This document shows positions 6,500 to 7,650 of a stretch of 7,650 nt of DNA, piece after piece. Source of the DNA: an uncultured bacterium (GTDB lineage: Bacteria > Patescibacteriota > Gracilibacteria > Absconditabacterales > Absconditicoccaceae). The notes beneath the pieces were generated by a model. The model worked only from the letters and a program-made list of their open reading frames with translations. It was not told where the DNA came from and searched no databases. Numbering within the stretch: the first letter of the stretch is position 1; every line of letters begins with the position of its first letter. The position numbers and the translations under genes are program-made. The stretch spans positions 1 to 7,650 of the forward strand of contig CAJAPL010000188.1 in the NCBI GenBank assembly GCA_903943625.1, given 5' to 3'.

Positions 6500-7650
6500 A
6501 TGAATAAATCCACAACTTCGAAACCACAGCTTCTCAAATGACTTTCCATATTCAATGGGATAGAAAGCTATATACAAAAAACCAACGAAAATATAATCCC
6601 CGAAGATAAAGAAGTTAGCCTACAACAACTAGTAGATACCTTATCTGCCAACGTAGAAGGGAAGTCTTTGTTAAATTTTAAATATACTAGAGACACAGAA
6701 GAAACAGCTCTAGACTTAGTAAAGACTCTTCATTGAGATATATCATCGCGTTACGAAAGCAAAAAAAGAGAATATAATGTATGAGCCTACAATACCTGAG
6801 ATAATGGGTTTACGTTAAGCAATGAAACAATGCCTTTGCTGGCACTAGAACAGTATATAAAACAATACTGAGTTCTATTAGACTCTCCCCACTGATCTAT
6901 AGTAAAAATAATGCCAGAAGATATAGAAAAGGTTTCAATAAAAGTTGTAGACAATTATTTATGAAAAAAAAATGTTCCTATACTAACAGTACATTATGAC
7001 AAAGAACAAAATTTCGCTCGAGATAAAATCGTTTGTCCAATTTTACGAATAGCCTTACCCAAAGACCCACTAGAAACATTCCCTCAGGTTTATTCAACAT
7101 GAAAATGAGAGAAAGTATATGAAAATAAAGAGTTTCGTAGAAGTGAGGGGAAACAAGCTCTACATGGAGATCAGATACTTGAGCTCCTTAGAAGCAAATG
7201 AGCGTATTTAGATACTCGACTCATAAAAAATTTAAATTCAGATCAACGATGAGAGTACCAAGATCTTATAATCAAAGATAAATTAGAAAATAAAAAGATA
7301 TCACAGATAGCAAAGACATTATTCACAGCAAGAGTAAAAGAAGATCATATAGGCGTAATAGAGGGGCATCTGCATTCTCAGATAAAACAAAGGATAAAGT
7401 ATCTAACCGCAATCATTGCATGACTAAAGATATCTCCGTTCATTGAAAAGATAATACAGGACAACACAGCCAAAGAAATTGAAGAAAGTATATGCTATAG
7501 ATTTTCTGCCGCCAATATAGCAAAATCTTACGTCGATCCCAGCAGAGAACAAAAGATAAAAACTTTAAAGACAAGATATACAACAGAAATACAGAACCTA
7601 AAAAAGGTGGTAAAAACAATTGACGAGTTGACCGACCAATATCGCCTCAT
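6500..7650 (+). CDS. Hypothetical protein, unrecognised, 3' end outside window
   Basis: I do not recognise this protein. From ATG 6500 the frame stays open to the right edge for 383 complete codons when TGA is Gly, with more than ten TGA codons used. It is hydrophilic and charged, with no signal peptide or clear membrane segment, so probably cytoplasmic. The first 200 residues mix helices and strands (for example VPILTVHYDKEQ, then PILxIALPKDPLETF). The part from about residue 255 is strongly helical and Lys/Glu-rich, and the last visible stretch (EIQNLKKVVKTIDELTDQY) has coiled-coil-like heptad spacing. There is no TGG codon that I can see, but CGA occurs four times (in NFA-CGA-DK, PIL-CGA-IA, DT-CGA-LI and DQ-CGA-GEY), while CGT, CGC and AGA supply other Arg. 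The gene follows the hydrolase by 32 bases in the same direction, so probably co-transcribed. The start has an A-rich leader and no Shine-Dalgarno. Confidence 0.72.

Noticed and set aside
1..7650. TGA = Trp (code 4, Mycoplasma-like)
   Set aside because: TGA lies in Gly-conserved motifs (HG, GGLCSS, lipobox LSGC, TGG-x-x-GLSG), which Trp would not fit, and it is far too frequent for Trp.

Overview
The window is AT-rich and every gene reads on the + strand, but only if UGA is translated as glycine (genetic code 25). Under the standard code all eight reading frames break up, with no UGA-free stretch longer than about 130 codons. Under code 25 they become eight long, closely packed genes, seven with visible ends. 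UGA falls on glycines expected from the protein families: the substrate-binding start motif K-I-G-V-I-A-P, a lipobox Gly, the HG motif of a hydrolase, and Gly pairs in permeases. Visible stops are TAA (six) or TAG (one), never TGA. This code is known from Absconditabacteria (SR1) and Gracilibacteria (BD1-5), small-genome episymbiotic or predatory bacteria, so the DNA most likely comes from that group. A second recoding is also suggested: CGA and CGG often sit where paralogs or families have an aromatic residue, most clearly the two Trp of the RBBP9/YdeN hydrolase signature. This points to CGA/CGG = Trp, as has been predicted for some Absconditabacteria.

Positions 1-4806 hold a branched-chain (LIV-type, HAAT family) amino-acid ABC importer region. 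It has three tandem paralogous substrate-binding proteins (the first cut by the window edge; the next two complete lipoproteins with the LIV-binding-protein Cys pair), followed by the permeases LivH and LivM, which are separated by one base. Spacers are 28-37 bases, consistent with one transcript. The ATPases LivG and LivF are not here; they could lie upstream of position 1 or elsewhere. The importer would supply branched-chain or related amino acids to what is probably an auxotrophic cell.

After livM comes the only sizeable spacer (4807-4915). It holds a perfect 10-bp inverted repeat overlapping a TTGACA box, with a TATAAT just before the next gene, so a new transcription unit probably starts here.

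Positions 4916-7650 hold an unrecognised 315-residue protein, a complete small alpha/beta serine hydrolase of the RBBP9/YdeN family, and a long unrecognised protein that runs off the right edge. Their 28-32-base spacers suggest a second operon. No start codon has a clear Shine-Dalgarno sequence; the upstream bases are A-rich. I saw no tRNA, rRNA, CRISPR array, insertion sequence or gene-free stretch above 300 bases.
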